Below, in pieces: positions 45,720 through 55,729 of a stretch of 64,000 bases of DNA. A program made the position numbers and the translations under genes. The DNA is taken from NCBI RefSeq assembly GCF_023806635.1, contig NZ_JAMTDQ010000041.1, positions 1 through 64,000 on the forward strand. Reading direction: 5' to 3'. Position 1 is the stretch's first letter. Each line of letters opens with the position of its first letter. The notes under the pieces are model-generated. The model searched no databases. It worked only from the letters and a program-made list of their open reading frames with translations, and was not told where the DNA came from. The DNA is from Accumulibacter sp. Lineage in GTDB: Bacteria > Pseudomonadota > Gammaproteobacteria > Burkholderiales > Rhodocyclaceae.

Positions 45720-45769
45720 CGCGGTGAGGGTGGGGCTACCGGCGGCCTCTTGATCCGTGCCTCACCGCG
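45720..45769 (+). repeat. 10-bp inverted repeat after bacteriohemerythrin
   Basis: CGCGGTGAGG and CCTCACCGCG separated by 30 bases, starting ten bases after the hemerythrin stop. No T-run; could be a weak terminator or an operator for the cyclase gene that starts at 45916. Confidence 0.45.
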
Positions 45770-45915
45770 CGCGGCCGGCAGCGGGCCCGGCATGTCATCG
45801 CCGAGGTTTCGCCAATGTCGTCGGAGCCGAAGCGAAGGAGGGCAAGTGCCGCCACAGCATGCCTCGCCGGCCACCCATCGCCTGCTTCGCACCCTGCCGC
45901 TGAGGACATGCGTCG

Positions 45916-47673
45916 ATGAAGCTGCTGCAATACCTGTCACTACGCCAGATGCTGACGCTGCCGTATGTGCTCCTGGTCCTGCTGCTGGCAGCGACGATCA
46001 GCGCCCTCTCCTACGCCGCCGGCCGGGTCGCTGTCGATACCCTTTCAAAGCAGTTGCTTTCGGAGATGGTGTTTCGCATCGCGCAGGCCGTCGAACACCA
46101 CGTCTCCGGCTCGAGCGCCGTCCTCGATACCGCTTTTCCAGCCGACGTCGCTGCCCCTGACGACATCGCCGACGACCTCGCCAACCTGCGGACGCGTTTC
46201 TGGCTGGCCACCTCGGTGCATCGTCAGCCCAACAACTACGCCTACTACGGCGATCGCAACGGCCAGTTCTTCGGCCTCTGGCGACATTCCGCGAGCGACG
46301 CCGAACTGCGCCTGCGAACGAGCGGCGATGGCCCAAGAACGATCCATCGCTTCACCGGCATCAGCGGCGAGCTGCGCGACCCGGTGCGCGAGACGCGCAT
46401 TTTCGAACCACGCGAGCGGCCCTGGTTCAAGTCGGGCCAGCAGGCGCTGCTGCACACATGGACCCCGGTTTACATCGATTTCAAGACCGGGGAACTCGTC
46501 GCGACCCGTGCCCGCCGGGTCAACAACGCGCACGGCGAGTTCCAGGGCGTGGTCGCCACCGACCTCTCGCTGCAGCATGTCAACGACCTCCTGCGCTCGC
46601 TCAAGCTGAGCGCGAACGGCATCGCCTACGTCGTCGAGACCGATGGCAACCTGATCGGCACCTCGCGGGGTCCGCACCTGCGGCAGGACGCGAGCGGCAG
46701 CAATGTGCGGCTCAACGCCCGCGACAGCGACGATCCACTGATCGTCGCCGCGCAGCGCGCGATCGAAAGGCTGGTGCGTGATGCCGGCGAGGGTGTGCAG
46801 CCGCGCACCGTGGTCTTCGAGACTGCCGCAGGACAGCAGGTCGAGGCAGCATACGCCCGCATCCGTGACGCCGCCGGTCTCGACTGGATCATCGTCACGG
46901 CCGTGCCACGTTCCGATTTCCTTGCCGAGGTGACGAGGAACTTCGAACGTACCGTCATCGTTGCCCTGTTCGCCTCACTGCTGACCATCGTCATCGGCCT
47001 CATGGTTCTCTCGGTCGTTGCCCACGACCTCAAGCAGTTGGCACTGGCGGCACGGCGGGTCGGCGACGGTGATCTCAATGCTGCCTTCGACGTCGCCCGC
47101 AGCGACGAGATCGGTGATCTGGCGAAGAGCTTCCGGCTCATGCAGACGAAACTGCTCAGCGACCGCCTGACCGGCCTGGCCAACCGCGAGGCCTTCATGC
47201 GCCGGGTGGCCGAACGGCTGGCGCGGCAACTGGAGCGGCCCGAACCACGCCCCTTCGCCATCCTGTTCGTCGACCTCAATGACTTCAAGCACATCAACGA
47301 CCGCTTCGGTCACGACGTCGGCGACCGGGTGCTGCAGGAAATGGCGCAGCGGATGCGCGCCGGGCTGCGCAGTCGCGATCTCGTGGGACGCTATGCCGGC
47401 GACGAGTTCGTCGTCATGCTCGATGCCGTACACAGTCGCGACGACGCCGAAGGCGCCCGCGCCCACATCGAGGCAATGCTCGGCGCGCCGTTGCTGGCAG
47501 TCGGTCCGACGGCGGCCGCGCCCGGCACCGGGGCATCGGTCGGACTGGCGATGTATCCCGAGGATGGCAGCGACGTCGAATCGCTCGTCCAGCACGCGGA
47601 CGCCGACATGTATCGCCGCAAGCAGTCCCGGCAGCAACGGCCTGCGATTCCCGCCATGCCTGCGCCACCTTGA
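45916..47673 (+). CDS. Cache-HAMP-GGDEF diguanylate cyclase
   Basis: A 585-residue membrane protein. Membrane helix at about residues 14-38, a large periplasmic Cache-type sensor (to about residue 340, with YAYYGDRNGQFFGLWR and GVVATDLSLQHVNDLL), a second helix at about 347-370, a HAMP linker and a C-terminal GGDEF domain (about 415-575). The active-site motif reads YAGDEF; Ala for the first Gly is a common functional variant. It should sense a small ligand in the periplasm and make c-di-GMP. No EAL domain. It is the third c-di-GMP protein in the window. Confidence 0.9.
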   Translation: MKLLQYLSLRQMLTLPYVLLVLLLAATISALSYAAGRVAVDTLSKQLLSEMVFRIAQAVEHHVSGSSAVLDTAFPADVAAPDDIADDLANLRTRFWLATSVHRQPNNYAYYGDRNGQFFGLWRHSASDAELRLRTSGDGPRTIHRFTGISGELRDPVRETRIFEPRERPWFKSGQQALLHTWTPVYIDFKTGELVATRARRVNNAHGEFQGVVATDLSLQHVNDLLRSLKLSANGIAYVVETDGNLIGTSRGPHLRQDASGSNVRLNARDSDDPLIVAAQRAIERLVRDAGEGVQPRTVVFETAAGQQVEAAYARIRDAAGLDWIIVTAVPRSDFLAEVTRNFERTVIVALFASLLTIVIGLMVLSVVAHDLKQLALAARRVGDGDLNAAFDVARSDEIGDLAKSFRLMQTKLLSDRLTGLANREAFMRRVAERLARQLERPEPRPFAILFVDLNDFKHINDRFGHDVGDRVLQEMAQRMRAGLRSRDLVGRYAGDEFVVMLDAVHSRDDAEGARAHIEAMLGAPLLAVGPTAAAPGTGASVGLAMYPEDGSDVESLVQHADADMYRRKQSRQQRPAIPAMPAPP

Positions 47674-47764
47674 TCGCCTGGCTGCCCGCGAGCGACCATC
47701 CCGGCCCGGAAGGGCGCGGCGAGGCCCACCGACCAGTCCGCCGACCGCCGGCTGGATCTGCGCC

Positions 47765-47794
47765 TTGACCGGACGCGCCTGTTGAATCTATAGT
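47765..47794 (+). promoter_or_regulatory. Sigma-70 promoter of zapB-zapA
   Basis: TTGACC (47765-47770) and TATAGT (47789-47794) with an 18-base spacer, a near-consensus pair. The zapB ATG begins only eight bases after the -10 box, so transcription should start at or next to the start codon. Confidence 0.7.
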
Positions 47795-47801
47795 CCGGCC
47801 C

Positions 47802-48002
47802 ATGCTGAATGAACTCACCGCACTCGAGAGCAAGGTGACCGAGGTGATCGCCCTCTGCCGCAGCCTGCGCAGCGAGAACGAACGGCTGCGCGAGCAGCTC
47901 ACCGTCGCGGAAAGCGACAGGAACAGTCTCGCCGAGCGAATGGCGGCCGCCACTGCCCGCCTTGAGCGGCTTGCCGGGCAACTGCCCGAAGGCAAGAGCT
48001 GA
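47802..48002 (+). CDS. zapB: ZapB-like cell division coiled-coil protein
   Basis: A 66-residue, wholly coiled-coil protein (ALESKVTEVIALCRSLRSEN then heptads to the end), the small partner usually found just before zapA and thought to link to the Z-ring. No Shine-Dalgarno sequence precedes the ATG, and the promoter -10 lies immediately upstream, suggesting leaderless translation. It is 13 bases from zapA. Confidence 0.78.
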   Translation: MLNELTALESKVTEVIALCRSLRSENERLREQLTVAESDRNSLAERMAAATARLERLAGQLPEGKS

Positions 48003-48015
48003 AAGGCCCGAAACG

Positions 48016-48348
48016 ATGCCCAACGACACCAGTTTTCTCGACATCACCCTGCTCGGCAAGGAGTACCGGGTGGCTTGCCCGCCCGAACAGCGAGGCGCAC
48101 TGCTCGACGCCGCCGGCTACGTCGACGGCAAGATGCGCGACATCGCCGAGAAGACGCGGAACAACATCGCCGAGAGAATCGCCGTCATGGCGGCCCTCAA
48201 CATCGCCCACGAGCACCTCGGTCTTGATCAGGGAATCGTTGCGCAACATCAGAAAATTGAATCCGAAATAGGTCTGGACATGGAAGCGCTTAGGCGTAGA
48301 ATTTCCGCCATGGAAGCCGAACTCGACGCGGTTCTGAAGTCGCAGTGA
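48016..48348 (+). CDS. zapA: Cell division protein ZapA
   Basis: A 110-residue ZapA that binds and bundles FtsZ. The N-terminal domain has LDITLLGKEYRVACPPEQ and an AAGYVDGKMRDI block, followed by the helix IAVMAALNIAHEHL and a C-terminal coiled coil. Length is usual. Location directly before 6S RNA is the standard proteobacterial arrangement and supports both calls. Confidence 0.95.
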   Translation: MPNDTSFLDITLLGKEYRVACPPEQRGALLDAAGYVDGKMRDIAEKTRNNIAERIAVMAALNIAHEHLGLDQGIVAQHQKIESEIGLDMEALRRRISAMEAELDAVLKSQ

Positions 48349-48373
48349 GTGCCGGTTCTGGCCTCCAGCAGGG

Positions 48374-48553
48374 TTCCCTGCGGTGTTCGTCAAGGTCATA
48401 GATTCCTTGAACCAATGCAAATTGGCATTGGTCGCAGACCATGGAAACCGCTGTTGTGTGCGCCCCAAAATGTCGGGCGTGCCTGATGCGGAAGGGAAGT
48501 GACCTAACTGAACCGAGGTTCAGGATGCCGGCCTGACGGCACTCGCGGGGACA
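48374..48553 (+). ncRNA. ssrS: 6S RNA
   Basis: About 180 bases that regulate RNA polymerase by mimicking an open promoter. The ends pair (TCCCTGCGGTG near the start with CACTCGCGGGGA at the end), and the centre has the typical betaproteobacterial elements CATAGATTCCTTGAACCAATG, GTGTGCGCCCC, GCGTGCCTGATGCGGAAGGG and AACTGAACC. It follows zapA by about 25 bases, the classical position. Exact ends are estimated. The 5-formyl-THF cyclo-ligase gene usual on its other side is absent. Confidence 0.93.
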
Positions 48554-48564
48554 ACATTCGACAG

Positions 48565-48595
48565 CGCGGAACCATCGGTTCCGCGTTTTTTTTTT
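48565..48595 (+). terminator. Intrinsic terminator of 6S RNA
   Basis: A 9-bp stem (CGCGGAACC / GGTTCCGCG) with a three-base loop and ten T residues, just after the 6S RNA sequence. Confidence 0.95.
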
Positions 48596-48756
48596 GCGCC
48601 GCGCCTGCCGGCAACGAAGTCTGTGCTGACATGATCGTCGGACCATCGCCGCGCCGCCACGACTGGGCCAGCTTCTTCGCCGCGCTGCAGTGGCGCCCGG
48701 AGAGGCGCCAGGTTCATCGATGGCAAGACGCGCCACGCGCCTGCGCGCGCGGTCGC
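48596..48756. other. Intergenic stretch between 6S terminator and hydrolase gene
   Basis: About 160 bases between the 6S terminator and the stop of the leftward hydrolase gene. No gene or repeat seen. Confidence 0.4.
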
Positions 48757-49692
48757 TCAGCCCTGTCCGGCGAGCAGGAAGTCCTGGACGATCCGGACCT
48801 GCAACTCGTCGAGGAACATCGGCGCATGTCCGACCCCCGCGACCTCGACCAGTTGGGCGCGCGGCCCGCGCGTCGTCATCTCGGCTGCCGTGTCGTGCAG
48901 CAGGATGTCCGACTGCGCACCGCGCAGCACCAGGGTCGGGCAGCCGATGGCATCGTACATCGGCCACAGGTTGATGTCCTTGGCCTCGAGATAGGCCTTC
49001 TGGTAGGGCTGCGCAATCGCCCGGTCGTAGTTCATCTCGAGGCTGCCATCGGGCTTGCGTCGCGTTCCGACGACCGCCATGTAACGCCACTGCGCATCGG
49101 TGAGGTTGCCGAAAGGCGCGCAGACGACCCGCACGTAGGCCTCGGCGGCGGCAAGGTCGGGAAAATCGGGTGCCTTGCCGAGGTACTCGCCAATCCGTTG
49201 CAGCGCATCCATCGCGATCACCGGACCGACGTCGTTGAGCACCATGCGCCTGATCGGCGATCCCGGCAGGCTCGACAGGAACATACCAATGAGACCGCCC
49301 ATCGACGTCCCCAGCCAGTGCACGGTATCGACCTCGAGGCGAGCGATCAGGGTCATGATGTCGTTGGCGTAAACCGGCAGCGCATAGTCATCGGCAAAGG
49401 GCAGCCGATCGCTGCGCCCGCGACCGACGATGTCGGGACAGACGACGCGGTAGTCACCGGCCAGCGCGTTCGCCAGGACATCGAAATCGCGCCCGTTGCG
49501 CGTCAGGCCGTGGACGCAGATGAGGACGCGCGGATTGGTGGCATCGCCCCATTCGCTGTAGCTCATGCGGTGCAGACCGTGCGGACCGAGGCACTGCACC
49601 GTCCCCTCGCGCATCTCGTTGACGACCCCGGCCCCCTGCCCGGGCCGTGGACTGACCAGCAGTTCGCCGAATTCCTTGAGTATTGCCATCAT
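48757..49692 (-). CDS. Alpha/beta-fold hydrolase
   Basis: A 311-residue hydrolase. VCVHGLTRNGRDFDVLA-type start of the core (here LICVHGLTRNGRDF), nucleophile elbow GTSMGG, and GVGHAP with the catalytic His near the end give a complete Ser-Asp-His triad fold. The substrate is unknown; esters or polyhydroxybutyrate oligomers are possible for this branch. The start is uncertain: adjacent ATGs at 49692 and 49689 give 26 extra residues, whereas the ATG at 49614 (MREGTVQC) may be the true beginning seen in relatives. Confidence 0.85.
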   Translation of the reverse strand: MMAILKEFGELLVSPRPGQGAGVVNEMREGTVQCLGPHGLHRMSYSEWGDATNPRVLICVHGLTRNGRDFDVLANALAGDYRVVCPDIVGRGRSDRLPFADDYALPVYANDIMTLIARLEVDTVHWLGTSMGGLIGMFLSSLPGSPIRRMVLNDVGPVIAMDALQRIGEYLGKAPDFPDLAAAEAYVRVVCAPFGNLTDAQWRYMAVVGTRRKPDGSLEMNYDRAIAQPYQKAYLEAKDINLWPMYDAIGCPTLVLRGAQSDILLHDTAAEMTTRGPRAQLVEVAGVGHAPMFLDELQVRIVQDFLLAGQG

Positions 49693-49829
49693 CGCACCCC
49701 GACGTCGTTGAGAAAGCCAGCTTCGCTGACGAGAGTATCCTCGCATCCGGTGAACGAAGTCAATCGCCGCTCGCGGGCAGCGCGCAGGCGGCTGCGTCCG
49801 CTTCCCCGCAGCCGCCTGAAGGCCCGCTC

Positions 49830-50441
49830 TCAGGCGCGCTTGCGACCGGTGATCATCGCTCGCACGAGGTTCTCGCGATGCAGCACGCTCTCCCAGACGA
49901 CGCCGAGAAGATGCCCGGCGATCAGCAGCAGGGTCACGTCGGTGGCGACCTCGTGCGTCTCCTTGATGCCGTCGATGAGCGCCTCACTGCTGTCGACGAA
50001 GAAGGCAGCCAACGGTCCCAGTCCCTTGTCGGCCGCGTACAGCGCCAGACCGCTGAGAACGGTGGTCAGCAGGCCGAGCAGCATGGCGACGATCATCGCG
50101 CCACCAGCCGGATTGTGGCCAAGGTAGCGCCGGGCGCGCAGCGTCAGCACATCGCGCAGGTAGCCGAGGACGATGCGCGGACTGAAGACGAAGTCGCCGA
50201 AGCGCGCGTGACGGGGACCGACGAAGCCCCACAGCAGGCGCCACAGCAGGAGGCCGGCGATGGTGTAGCCGGCCCAGACATGCAGCGCCTGCATCAGTTC
50301 GCCGTCGAAGCGGTCGGCGAACGATTCGAAGCACTCGCCCTCGGAAAACCAGGCGAGACAGAAGGCGGTCAGCAGGGTCCAATGGAAGAGCCGCAACAGA
50401 GGATCCCAGACGGGAACACTGTCGGCATCGTTGACGGTCAT
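49830..50441 (-). CDS. Cytochrome b561-type membrane protein
   Basis: A 203-residue, four-helix inner-membrane b-type cytochrome. Haem-ligand histidines are visible in LRLFHWTLL, LHVWAGY and the last helices (THEVATDVTLLLIAGHL). The stretch WRLLWGFVGPRHARFGDFV is characteristic of the Ni,Fe-hydrogenase/cytochrome b561 family. It would pass electrons to or from the quinone pool; the partner may be the PepSY protein upstream, as such pairs are common. It lies 81 bases downstream of that gene, same strand. Confidence 0.88.
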   Translation of the reverse strand: MTVNDADSVPVWDPLLRLFHWTLLTAFCLAWFSEGECFESFADRFDGELMQALHVWAGYTIAGLLLWRLLWGFVGPRHARFGDFVFSPRIVLGYLRDVLTLRARRYLGHNPAGGAMIVAMLLGLLTTVLSGLALYAADKGLGPLAAFFVDSSEALIDGIKETHEVATDVTLLLIAGHLLGVVWESVLHRENLVRAMITGRKRA

Positions 50442-50522
50442 GGGGATCCTCCGGCAGCGCTTCCCTGCCCCGCGATGGACAGGGAAGCCGGTGCCTGCCG
50501 CGATTGGCAGGCGGAGCGGGAA

Positions 50523-50852
50523 TTACTTGCTCTCCTCCGAGACCAGCGCACCGGTCTTGATCTCGTAGTGCACTTCCCACTTCTTGCCGTCGGTGCCGTT
50601 GATCTTCACTTCCCAGGTCTGCTTGCCCTTCTTGCTGTCCTGGTAGGCCTTGGTGACTTCACCCGGATGCGCCTTGAGGGCCATCTCGACGGCCTGCTCC
50701 TTGGTGATTTCACGAGCCGGAGCGGCAGCCGCCGGCGTGGCTGGTGCGGCTGCAGCAGCGGCGGGCTTGCTGTCGTAGGCGAGCGTGCTGCCGCTGAAGG
50801 CGGCAGCAAGGATCAGGAGGGCGGCGGAGCAGTATGCGGCAGGCTTGTTCAT
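50523..50852 (-). CDS. PepSY-domain exported protein
   Basis: A 109-residue protein: signal peptide (residues 1-25, LAAAFSGSTLA then YD), an Ala/Pro linker, and a PepSY domain (ITKEQAVEMALKAHPGEVTK, then a W-E-V-x-I-x2-DG-type strand pair). PepSY domains bind or inhibit periplasmic peptides or proteins and often accompany cytochrome b561. Same strand and probable operon with the downstream cytochrome. Confidence 0.85.
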   Translation of the reverse strand: MNKPAAYCSAALLILAAAFSGSTLAYDSKPAAAAAAPATPAAAAPAREITKEQAVEMALKAHPGEVTKAYQDSKKGKQTWEVKINGTDGKKWEVHYEIKTGALVSEESK

Positions 50853-51075
50853 TCTTTGGGTCTCACGGTCAGGTTGAAGAGGGGGAAAATCGCGACTCGC
50901 CGTGCTGCCCGCATCGCGGGCCGCCACCGCAAGCACGGGTGCGACTTTACGGCGACTTCCTTAAACCGGGCTTAGGACTTGCCGCAACCGCGCGTCGCCG
51001 GGCCTCGCTCCTGCCCCCCGGCGTCGTTCCCCAACCACCGGCGTGCTCGCCGCCTCCTGCCGCAGCCGATGCTGC

Positions 51076-51384
51076 TCAGCGCGGCACCCCGCAAGCGGCG
51101 CGGGCACGCAGATCGTCGAGTTCCTCGAGCAGGTCGGCCATCAACGCCGCGAGCTCGGGCACCGCGTCGAAGTCCCGCTCGAGCTGCCGCATGCGTCTTG
51201 CGCGGCGCAGGCTGGTACTCGAGAAGCACCAGACGCCGGCAACGCTCTCGGCGTGCGGAAACAGTCCGTCCTCGATATGGCGCAGCAGCCACTGCGGGTC
51301 GACGGTGCAGGCGGCGGCCACCTGCTCGAGCGTCAGCCAGCTGTTCTCCATCAGGCTGCCGACGAGGATCTCGTCTTCACGCAT
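51076..51384 (-). CDS. cbpM: Chaperone modulatory protein CbpM
   Basis: A 102-residue protein of the CbpM family, which binds the J-domain of CbpA and restrains it. The helix-turn-helix-like MerR fold is seen in WLTLEQVAAACTVDPQWLLR and GLFPHAE. It starts three bases after the cbpA stop, the usual pairing. Confidence 0.87.
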   Translation of the reverse strand: MREDEILVGSLMENSWLTLEQVAAACTVDPQWLLRHIEDGLFPHAESVAGVWCFSSTSLRRARRMRQLERDFDAVPELAALMADLLEELDDLRARAACGVPR

Positions 51385-51387
51385 GGC

Positions 51388-52350
51388 TCACCCCCTCTCT
51401 TCCGGGCGCGGGTCGAAAGCCAGTTCACGCGCCATCCGTTCATAGAATTGCCTCGCCTGCGGCGTCGTCGCCGGCGGCACCACGACCTCGATGTCGAGCA
51501 GCAGGTCGCCCGCCGCCCCGCCCTGTGCCGCCGGAATTCCCTTGCCCCGCACGCGCAGCTGGCGGCCGCTCTGCGCCCCCTCCGGAATCCGCAGCCTGAC
51601 GCTGCCGCCCGGCAGATCGACGCTGATGACCGCGCCCAGCGCGGCTTCCCACGGCGCCACCGGCAACCGCAGGTGAAGGTCGCGGCCATGCGCGCGCAGC
51701 CGCGGATGCGGCCGGAACTGCACCTCGAGCAGCAGGTCGCCGGCGGTGGCACCGCCGAGCCCCGGCGCACCCTGACCCGCCAGGCGGATCACCTGCCCGG
51801 CGTGCACCCCCTGCGGAATCTTCACGTTCAGCGTTCGCTCGACCAGCGTCAGCCGCCCCTGTGCGTCGCTGCGCGGCGCGCGCAGGCTGACCTGGCGGGT
51901 GGCACCGGTGAACGCGTCTTCGATGTCGAGCAGCACCTTGGCGTGATGATCCTCGCCCCGCGCCGCGAAACGGCCGCGCTGCGCACCGCCGAAACCCTGC
52001 CGCGAAGCCATGCCGCCGAACAGCTCGGCGAAGAAATCGGAGAAGTCCGCCGCCTCGCCGGGCGAAAAGCCGCGGCCGGAGAACTCGAAACCGGCATCCC
52101 AGTCGGGTGGCGGCCGGAATTCCTGCCCCGGCTGGTAACCGCGGCCCAGCTGGTCGTAGGCGGCGCGCTTCTCGGGATCGGCGAGCACCGCGTTGGCCTC
52201 GTTGAGTTCCTTCATGCGTGCCTCGGCATCCGCCTCCTTCGAGACGTCCGGGTGATACTTGCGCGCCAGCTTGCGGAAGGCCTTCTTGACGTCCTCCGCC
52301 GTCGCGTCACGCGGCACGCCCAGAATCCGGTAGTAGTCCTTGAATTCCAT
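51388..52350 (-). CDS. cbpA: DnaJ-family co-chaperone CbpA
   Basis: A 320-residue J-domain protein. The J-domain (residues 1-65) holds the HPD motif in KYHPDVSKEA; a Gly/Phe-rich linker (about 75-125) and two C-terminal substrate-binding domains follow. The zinc finger of true DnaJ is missing, which defines CbpA. It stimulates DnaK. The ATG follows a GAGGATGG ribosome site. It is divergent from the two small heat-shock genes across a 155-base region, making a compact proteostasis locus with cbpM. Confidence 0.93.
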   Translation of the reverse strand: MEFKDYYRILGVPRDATAEDVKKAFRKLARKYHPDVSKEADAEARMKELNEANAVLADPEKRAAYDQLGRGYQPGQEFRPPPDWDAGFEFSGRGFSPGEAADFSDFFAELFGGMASRQGFGGAQRGRFAARGEDHHAKVLLDIEDAFTGATRQVSLRAPRSDAQGRLTLVERTLNVKIPQGVHAGQVIRLAGQGAPGLGGATAGDLLLEVQFRPHPRLRAHGRDLHLRLPVAPWEAALGAVISVDLPGGSVRLRIPEGAQSGRQLRVRGKGIPAAQGGAAGDLLLDIEVVVPPATTPQARQFYERMARELAFDPRPEERG

Positions 52351-52505
52351 GCACCATCCTCGAGTCGAACAGCGGCACGGGCCGCAACCCCATAGATAGT
52401 CGCCTTTGTCGTGGAAATCAAGATATTGAACTTTCCCCTGCCGCCCCCAACTTGGTCCACAAGCGCCACTCCCGGCGCTCCCGACCAACCGATGGAGGAT
52501 TCATC

Positions 52506-52940
52506 ATGATCTATCGCTCGCTTTTTCCCCGTGACGTCCTGTCCGAACTGGACCGTCTGCAACGTGAACTGCAGCAGACCTTCCATTTCTCGCCAAGCAT
52601 CCGTGGCATCGCCCGTGGCGGCTTCCCGGCGATGAACGTCGGCGGCACGCCGCAATCCGTCGAGATCTACGCCTTCGCCCCGGGAATCGACCCGGCGACA
52701 CTCGAGGTGCAGATCGAGAAGGGCGTGCTCACCGTCGCCGGCGAACGCAAACTGCCGACGGCCGCAGAAGCCGCGACCGTACACATCGACGAGCGCTTCG
52801 CCGGCCGCTTCCGGCGCGTCGTGACGCTGCCCGACGACATCGACGCCAATGCCGTCGACGCCCGCTATCGCGATGGCGTCCTGCGCATCAGCATCGCCCG
52901 CAAGCAGTCGGCCCAGCCTCGCCGCATCACCATTCAGTAA
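52506..52940 (+). CDS. Small heat-shock protein Hsp20 (first)
   Basis: A 144-residue alpha-crystallin-type holdase. The crystallin domain (about 45-135) has EIYAFAPGIDPATLEVQIEK, GERKLP and the end motif DGVLRISIARK. The N-terminus (IYRSLFPRDVLSELDRLQRE) is the usual oligomerisation arm. The start follows ATGGAGGATTC with GGAGG about six bases upstream. It probably shares a transcript with the next gene 12 bases later. Confidence 0.93.
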   Translation: MIYRSLFPRDVLSELDRLQRELQQTFHFSPSIRGIARGGFPAMNVGGTPQSVEIYAFAPGIDPATLEVQIEKGVLTVAGERKLPTAAEAATVHIDERFAGRFRRVVTLPDDIDANAVDARYRDGVLRISIARKQSAQPRRITIQ

Positions 52941-52952
52941 GGAGGAACGAAC

Positions 52953-53327
52953 ATGTCAGACACCACTCCCGTCAAGAAGCAGTCGGTCGCGGATGATGCC
53001 GCATTGCTGCCACCGGTGGACGTCATCGAGGACGCCTCTGGAATCACCCTCTATGCCGACCTGCCGGGCGTTCCGAAGGACAAGCTGCACCTGCAGGTCG
53101 AGGCCGACACGCTGACCATCGAGGGCGAGATCGACCTCGAAATGCCCGGCGGCATGGAGGCCAGCCATGCCGAGGTCAGCCTGCCGCGGTACCGGCGCGT
53201 CTTCACGCTGTCGAAGGAACTCGACGCCGGCAAGGTGGCGGCCGAATTCAACCAGGGCGTGCTCAAGTTGTCGATCCCGAAAGCCGAGCACGCGCAACCG
53301 CGCAAGGTCGAGGTCCGCATCGCGTAG
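52953..53327 (+). CDS. Small heat-shock protein Hsp20 (second)
   Basis: A 124-residue alpha-crystallin protein shorter than its neighbour. Crystallin blocks: DASGITLYADLPGVPKDKLH, LTIEGEIDL, and FNQGVLKLSIPKAEH. The start has AGGAGGAACG just upstream. Two different Hsp20 proteins in one transcript likely form mixed oligomers. Confidence 0.93.
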   Translation: MSDTTPVKKQSVADDAALLPPVDVIEDASGITLYADLPGVPKDKLHLQVEADTLTIEGEIDLEMPGGMEASHAEVSLPRYRRVFTLSKELDAGKVAAEFNQGVLKLSIPKAEHAQPRKVEVRIA

Positions 53328-53517
53328 GCAGCCGACCCGCGGGCGGCGCCCCAGGCAGTTGGACGCTGCCCGCGTGGAGCGTCGGCGTCGCAGCACGCGA
53401 CCGGCTGCGACGCCGAGTGAACGCACCGGACTGGTGGCGCCGGCCGGCGCGCTGTGCAGCCACCGCCCCACTGCGGCCCGGCTCTGATAACAAAAGAAAT
53501 TATCCCCACCAGAAGCA

Positions 53518-54989
<1,472 letters not shown>

Positions 54990-55013
54990 GCGGCTCCCGG
55001 ACGACAGAAGACA

Positions 55014-55041
55014 AAGGCACCGCCACGGCGGTGCCTTTTTT
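55014..55041 (+). terminator. Intrinsic terminator of eno
   Basis: An 11-bp stem (AAGGCACCGCC / GGCGGTGCCTT) with two-base loop ending in a run of T residues, 24 bases after the stop codon. Confidence 0.93.
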
Positions 55042-55183
55042 CCTTGGGCTCACGAGGCCTCAGGCAAGCAATCCGCCGCTTCCCTCCACCCGCCACGCGA
55101 CCGACGCCGCTCGACCCGCGTCGGCCGAGCGACGATCCTTCGCCACGCCACCCGACCCGCCACGACCGCCCGCATCCCCTGCA

Positions 55184-55729
55184 TCAGAGCAACTCGGTAT
55201 CGTCATGCGCGTACGCAGGCGAGCAGCAGCACAGCAGCACCAGCGGACCGCTAATCGATGCGCTGACGCGATGCGGGGTGCGCGGCGCGATGCAAATGGT
55301 GTCGCCGGGGCCGATCGCGAACGACTCGGCGCCAAGAACCATCTCCCCCTCGCCGGCGGTGACGTGGTAAATCTCCTCGCTCAGCAGATGCCGGTGCAAC
55401 AGGGTGGTCGCGCCGGCGGCAACGGTGGCTTCGGCCAGGCTCTGCCGGCGGTTGCCGTGAATGGCCGGATGCATCAGCTCGCGGATCAGCGAGCGATCGG
55501 CGGTGCGGTAAGGATCGACGCTCGCGTACGGCTGACGCAGCGGCCGGGCGAGAAAGGCATTCTCGACCTCCTCGACCGCCAGGCGGCCCACATCGGGCAG
55601 ATTGTGCAGCTGGCCGCAGCGAAGGGAGGCAACGACTTCATCGACGGTCGTCAGGCCGTAACGCAGCAGGAGCCTGCGGACGCGCGGGCTGATCTGTTCG
55701 AAAGGCTCACTGGCAGCTCTTTTTTTCAT
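55184..55729 (-). CDS. Cupin protein with N-terminal RpoA-CTD-like helix-hairpin-helix
   Basis: A 181-residue protein. Residues about 10-62 (RRLLLRYGLTTVDEVVASLR then LHNLPDVGRLAVEEVENAFL) have the shape of the alpha-CTD/helix-hairpin-helix fold: a helix, 'GLTTVDEL', and 'I/LPxxGRxxxEEV'. Residues about 85-165 form a cupin barrel with metal ligands in LHRHLLSEEIYHVTAGEGEM (H-x-H-x5-E) and PHRVSA. The metal and substrate are unknown; cysteines (LLCCCS) sit near the end. It could bind nucleic acid or protein through the HhH and a small ligand through the cupin. Convergent with eno. Confidence 0.75.
   Translation of the reverse strand: MKKRAASEPFEQISPRVRRLLLRYGLTTVDEVVASLRCGQLHNLPDVGRLAVEEVENAFLARPLRQPYASVDPYRTADRSLIRELMHPAIHGNRRQSLAEATVAAGATTLLHRHLLSEEIYHVTAGEGEMVLGAESFAIGPGDTICIAPRTPHRVSASISGPLVLLCCCSPAYAHDDTELL

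Noticed and set aside
48596-48756. 5-formyltetrahydrofolate cyclo-ligase gene after 6S RNA
   Set aside because: The usual neighbour is not here; the stretch is non-coding and the next gene is a leftward hydrolase.
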